Of a stretch of 64,000 nucleotides of DNA, positions 60,752 through 64,000 are shown piece after piece. Both the position numbers and the translations under genes were made by a program. The notes beneath the pieces were generated by a model. It made no database searches, had not been told where the DNA came from, and saw only the letters and a list, made by a program, of their open reading frames with translations. The stretch is from Hetaerina americana (taxonomy: Eukaryota; Arthropoda; Insecta; Odonata; Calopterygidae). The stretch lies in the NCBI GenBank assembly GCA_022747635.1, contig JAKTNV010000003.1, positions 97,426,454 to 97,490,453 on the forward strand, given 5' to 3'. Within the stretch, counting starts at the first letter, position 1, and each line of letters starts with the position of its first letter.

Positions 60752-60783
60752 TTTGACACTCGCCTTAAATGGCGAGTGTCAAA
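60752..60783. repeat. 13-bp perfect hairpin, 6-base loop
   Basis: TTTGACACTCGCC and its exact complement flank the loop TTAAAT. The stem is GC-richer than its surroundings, so chance formation is less likely than for the AT-only stems nearby. Confidence 0.85.
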
Positions 60784-61618
60784 TATGATTTAGTCTTTAA
60801 AATTGAAAAGTAACAATCATGACTAATATAATCGTGTAATTTCAGTCATTGCCTATTACTTTTGGACCAAAATGATAGTAAAATGATAATATTTTTGTAT
60901 AAAATATCGTACAAATTTGTCGATGAGTTAAATGAAACCATGAAATAGTAGCAAACTTACAGAAGATTTACACATGCATTCAAATCAAAGCAAAGTTTAT
61001 CATTAATAATATAAATTCTAGATACTCCTCTTAGATCGAAATAAAATGTGTTCCGCTTAGATTTTCAATCTGCGCCATTGTAAATTTTACAACCATGGAC
61101 ATTTTATTTGAATGGCTTGTAACCAATGCTATTAAGCTACATTTCTTTAATGAAAAATGAGGCTAGAATAAGGGAATGACTTAATAGCGCTGTGTAATTT
61201 TTGCTTTGACTTTGATTATTTTTTTCGACAAATTAATTAAAAACCTACGGATTAGCCTTTAAACTGTAAGCTGTTGGCATCCCTGACATATTCCGTCGAC
61301 ACAATTTCCTCTTAAGGACTCTTGGCACATCAATTCAACCATAACATATAATTGTTGCAATTATTCTATGAAACCTGGAATATAGCATAATTTACGGCAA
61401 ATACTATTTTCTGAGTAAATTTTTTAAATCTGAGTTCTCACTTTGAACAAGGGTACAGTAAATCTTAAAGCAGCTATTAAATTCGCTGAGAACAACATGT
61501 TCAATTACCTCCGCCTCTTTATATCGTGATAATCTCATTTAAAAGATCAGAATAGCATGTAACGTATTCAGAGAATGAAAGGAATTCCCGTGGGTCCGGG
61601 CAACGGGCAAAGAGTCAG

Positions 61619-61632
61619 TGGTCAAAGGGTCA
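61619..61632 (+). promoter_or_regulatory. DR2-like nuclear receptor motif
   Basis: TGGTCA and GGGTCA in direct orientation with a 2-base spacer. E75/Rev-erb-type receptors are known to bind RGGTCA repeats of this spacing. A motif match only. Confidence 0.2.
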
Positions 61633-62495
61633 CGAACATGCTGAACTCCACATCACCGCAAAAAAGAGTGTGAGACAAACACCCACTTGCAAGCAAGAAT
61701 TCATGCATTAGTACCCAATAGGTAATGTTCGAAAAATTTAATTTAAATGATGTTGAATTTCCAAGCTATTTCCATTAAAACTACTAACATAGAGCCTTTC
61801 TAATTCTAAAATATTAGCAATGATTTCACTAAATAATATTACATCGACCTATTCTCATTAACGGCATTACCACATGCTCACCATAAAACAATTATTTTTT
61901 AGTAAATATTCTGCGTTTAGCTCAAAATAAATTGCTATAATAGTCAGATTATAGAAAACTTAGGATTTTTTCAACATTTTTGCGTAATAAAATCGTGGTC
62001 ATCTGCCTCGTCATAGCCTCCTAACTAAAACCGTTAATGAGAACCTAGAATTTTCTATTTCGCAATTCTAAATTCTTTAAACCATGTTCTTAAGTGTTGA
62101 CCAAGTTTGAAAATAACGTATCATAAACATCCAGATATGTGATAAACACAAATTGGACTTCAGAGTGATGAGTTGCTGTAGGAATCGTTGGAAAAATTCC
62201 ATTTCTATTGCATCATTTGCGTCCAATTTTATTTAAAATATGCTTAATAAATCGGAAAATTTAGAGCCAACAGCTACCGATTTGTGACCAGTACCCCAAA
62301 AAATTGCTTTTGTCTTCAACGCTACTAGAGAATTTATACCAAAGTTTTATTTTTTATCTAATTGTTTAAAATTGCATGCCACAATCCGAACAGTGGTATT
62401 AACTCCAGGTTAATTTTTTATTTCCTCCGTCAGAAGTTGAAATTACTCCATGAATTATTTTCCATGCCAAAATAAATTACGATTTTTTTCTGCAG

Positions 62496-62685
62496 GCACT
62501 CAAGTCTCTGTGATATCTGAAGTAGTTACTTCCACGGAATTTCCATCGCGTGGGTGCGCATACCTTGAAGGGGCTGCCGTCTCTCAGCAATATATACACC
62601 CCGCCGGCCCCCTCTCCGATATTGCACCTCGGCACCTTTCCCGCTCCATGCAATTCCTCCGGCCACCGCCGTCGCTGCCGCCACC
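62496..62685 (+). CDS. Candidate internal exon with good splice sites
   Basis: A strong acceptor (TTTTTTTCTGCAG|G ending 62495) and a strong donor (CC|GTGAGT at 62686-62691) delimit 190 nt. The frame read from the upstream ATG is open across the whole exon and closes on the TGA inside the donor, as expected of a genuine exon edge. Translation begins TQVSVISEVVTSTEFPSRG and ends in a Pro/Ser-rich run (FLRPPPSLPPP). The composition changes from AT-rich to GC-rich exactly over this segment. No domain recognised. It could equally be an untranslated exon. A long minus frame (62584-63165) overlaps it, so the direction rests only on the splice signals. Confidence 0.3.
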
Positions 62686-63165
62686 GTGAGTAACGACGTT
62701 GCAAAATTCGACGGCAGGCCTCTTCGGAATCGATAAAACCGCGCTTCGTGCGAGATGTGGCAACGTCGCGGCCCCATATAACTCCGTGCAAAGAGGTTTT
62801 AAGAGTCGGGAAAGGAAGGAGGACCAAGATGGAGTGCGAGATGGCGGGGAATTGACCCGGAATGGGCCATAGAACGATAGAACAGGAGTTGTATTATTGG
62901 TTGCTAGTGCAACAAAATACCTCGTTTGAAAAGGCAATATTTGGTCACTTTTGGACGGGCATTTACCGCTGATCATTTGATCACCTTTATTTCCGCGGCA
63001 CGCCTCTTTTACCCTCCGTGCAGCATAAATTAGCCAGGCGGGGCATATGGATAGTGTGGGGGGGGGGTCGCGACGAAGATATTTATTCATGTAGTTGAAA
63101 TGCGGGTATTTTTTGCGGTAATTACCAAAAGCGCAACACACTGCCAGGTGAATTAACGACGCCAA
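62584..63165 (-). CDS. Hypothetical 193-codon antisense frame
   Basis: Starts at ATG 63165 (minus) and stops at 62584-62586. It is the longest frame of ordinary amino-acid composition in the window: mixed hydrophobic and basic residues with eleven Cys, and not a Pro/Ser or Arg/Gly string. No signal peptide, transmembrane pattern or known domain is evident. It overlaps the splice-bounded + strand exon at 62496-62685, and the two readings compete. In moderately GC-rich DNA a chance frame of this size is quite possible. Confidence 0.15.
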   Translation of the reverse strand: MASLIHLAVCCAFGNYRKKYPHFNYMNKYLRRDPPPTLSICPAWLIYAARRVKEACRGNKGDQMISGKCPSKSDQILPFQTRYFVALATNNTTPVLSFYGPFRVNSPPSRTPSWSSFLSRLLKPLCTELYGAATLPHLARSAVLSIPKRPAVEFCNVVTHGGGSDGGGRRNCMERERCRGAISERGPAGCIYC

Positions 63166-63250
63166 GTTTTCACACGGAAAGTGAGAGAGATAGGGAGAAG
63201 CAGAGATGTGGCGGGGGACACGACAGGGCAGTCCGGGTTAAAATACATGA
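62686..63250. other. GC-rich complex sequence, possible regulatory island
   Basis: Not simple-sequence. It includes AAGATGG/GAGATGGCGG words (GCCAT-type cores on the complement), TGATCATTTGATCA at about 62972-62985, and a 10-G run at 63058-63067. Apart from the overlapping minus frame there is no coding signal. Confidence 0.35.
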
Positions 63251-63480
63251 CGCCTACATCTCCGCTTAAATTTCGCTAAAACAGGAAAACACAGAAGATT
63301 ACTAGCATGATTTATGACCCGGCGACTGACAAAAGTAAATATATTCGGAGGGAAATATGAAGACAAAGAGACCCTGGTGACGGAGATCACGGCGATATGA
63401 GGGAAACAGATATCTCGAAATTTAGGCAGAATTTTAACAGAAAATAATTTTGGGAAAAAAATGATAAAAACAAGAAAAAA
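63251..63480. other. Intermediate AT-rich linker
   Basis: Nothing recognised. Confidence 0.4.
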
Positions 63481-64000
63481 ACGTTTCCGGCTGGGAGGTG
63501 GAGGGAGGTTTATGATGTTTCAGCGGGATATCCCGCTGAAGTGCGGAAGGACAGATTTAACCCTTTCAGTTCACATCCACCCACGCCACCAAAAGGGTTG
63601 ACCGAATTCGGAATGAAGTGGGGAAGGAATGATATAAAGTGCGGGCGGGACTATTGGAGAGCAGGATAGAAGTCTCACTCCAAGCTATGCATTATTGAGT
63701 CCAATAACTCACGACACGGGCAAAGAGAGAACGAGATGGTCACGTAGAGAGGGAGTGAAAAGGGAGGGTGAAGGGGGAGTGTAGCGGAGGGGAGACAGAG
63801 AAAGACCAACAGATGAGCGGATGTATCGAATCTTTTGTTTTATGCTCGATCGTTCTTCGGCCATTCGAGTGAAGCATGGACCGAGGAGCGAGGCGGAACG
63901 GGGTCTGTGCCGTTCGTTCGACCACCACTACGTCAATACAGGACGCAGCCGACGCCATGTCCGACGTTACTATTGGCTCTCCCGGCATTCACTCACCCTC
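63481..64000. other. GC-richer purine island, truncated by window end
   Basis: GA-rich on + at 63700-63830. It contains the perfect palindrome at 63519-63540. The 82-codon minus frame at 63740-63988 may extend past the window; it is Ser/Pro/Thr-rich and unsupported. Confidence 0.4.
63519..63540. repeat. Perfect 22-bp palindrome, no loop
   Basis: Half-site TTCAGCGGGAT followed immediately by its complement, centred between 63529 and 63530. The core GGGATATCCC fits the loose kappaB-type pattern GGGRNWYYCC bound by Rel proteins. It may be a dimeric transcription-factor site. Confidence 0.85.

Larger units (their letters stand above)
56811..62490. other. 5.7-kb AT-rich desert with a few structured spots
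   Basis: No transposon or RNA gene recognised. Separate entries cover the inverted homeodomain-site cluster at 59015-59090, the 13-bp hairpin at 60752-60783 and the DR2-like motif at 61619-61632. A 68-codon minus frame (57629-57835) has unusually protein-like composition for AT-rich DNA but no known homologue. Confidence 0.5.

Overview
The window looks like a gene-poor stretch of a large animal genome, most likely an arthropod. The reasons are a mariner-family DNA transposon with a TA target duplication, tRNA-derived SINEs with Pol III A/B boxes, a 5'-truncated non-LTR retrotransposon tail ending in a short AT-rich repeat, abundant (TA)n microsatellites, and 64 kb without one recognisable complete gene. 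No bacterial or organellar features (operons, ribosome binding sites, rRNA, tRNA genes) are seen. The species cannot be named from the sequence alone.

Layout: long AT-rich stretches (largest 28,480-33,200 and 56,820-62,490) alternate with about two dozen GC-richer islands of 0.3-1.7 kb. Most islands are strongly strand-asymmetric: GA-rich blocks sit next to CT-rich blocks. Because TAA, TAG and TGA all contain purines, the pyrimidine-rich strand of such blocks is nearly free of stop codons. This explains most of the long Pro/Ser/Leu- or Arg/Gly-rich open frames, up to 327 codons, and I do not call these as genes.

Mobile elements: a SINE with a 10-bp target duplication at 6,383-6,693 (+); an older relative of the same family at about 53,189-53,504 (-); a second, different tRNA-like SINE fragment at about 37,231-37,430; the 3' end of a non-LTR retrotransposon at 40,255-40,932 (-); and a 753-bp internally deleted mariner at 50,145-50,897 with perfect 33-bp terminal inverted repeats. 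A three-copy foldback (22,281-22,583) and a 113-bp near-identical inverted duplication 1.1 kb apart (14,745-14,857 and 15,992-16,104) are the clearest structures not explained by standard annotation.

Possible gene fragments, all low confidence: a 126-codon frame at 1,441-1,821 followed by a poly(A) signal; an open segment bounded by a good splice acceptor and donor at 62,496-62,685; a splice-donor-ended frame at 40,999-41,139; and a frame with a hydrophobic segment at 55,083-55,415. The picture fits an intron or intergenic region, possibly regulatory DNA around a distant gene. No undescribed multi-gene system could be identified.
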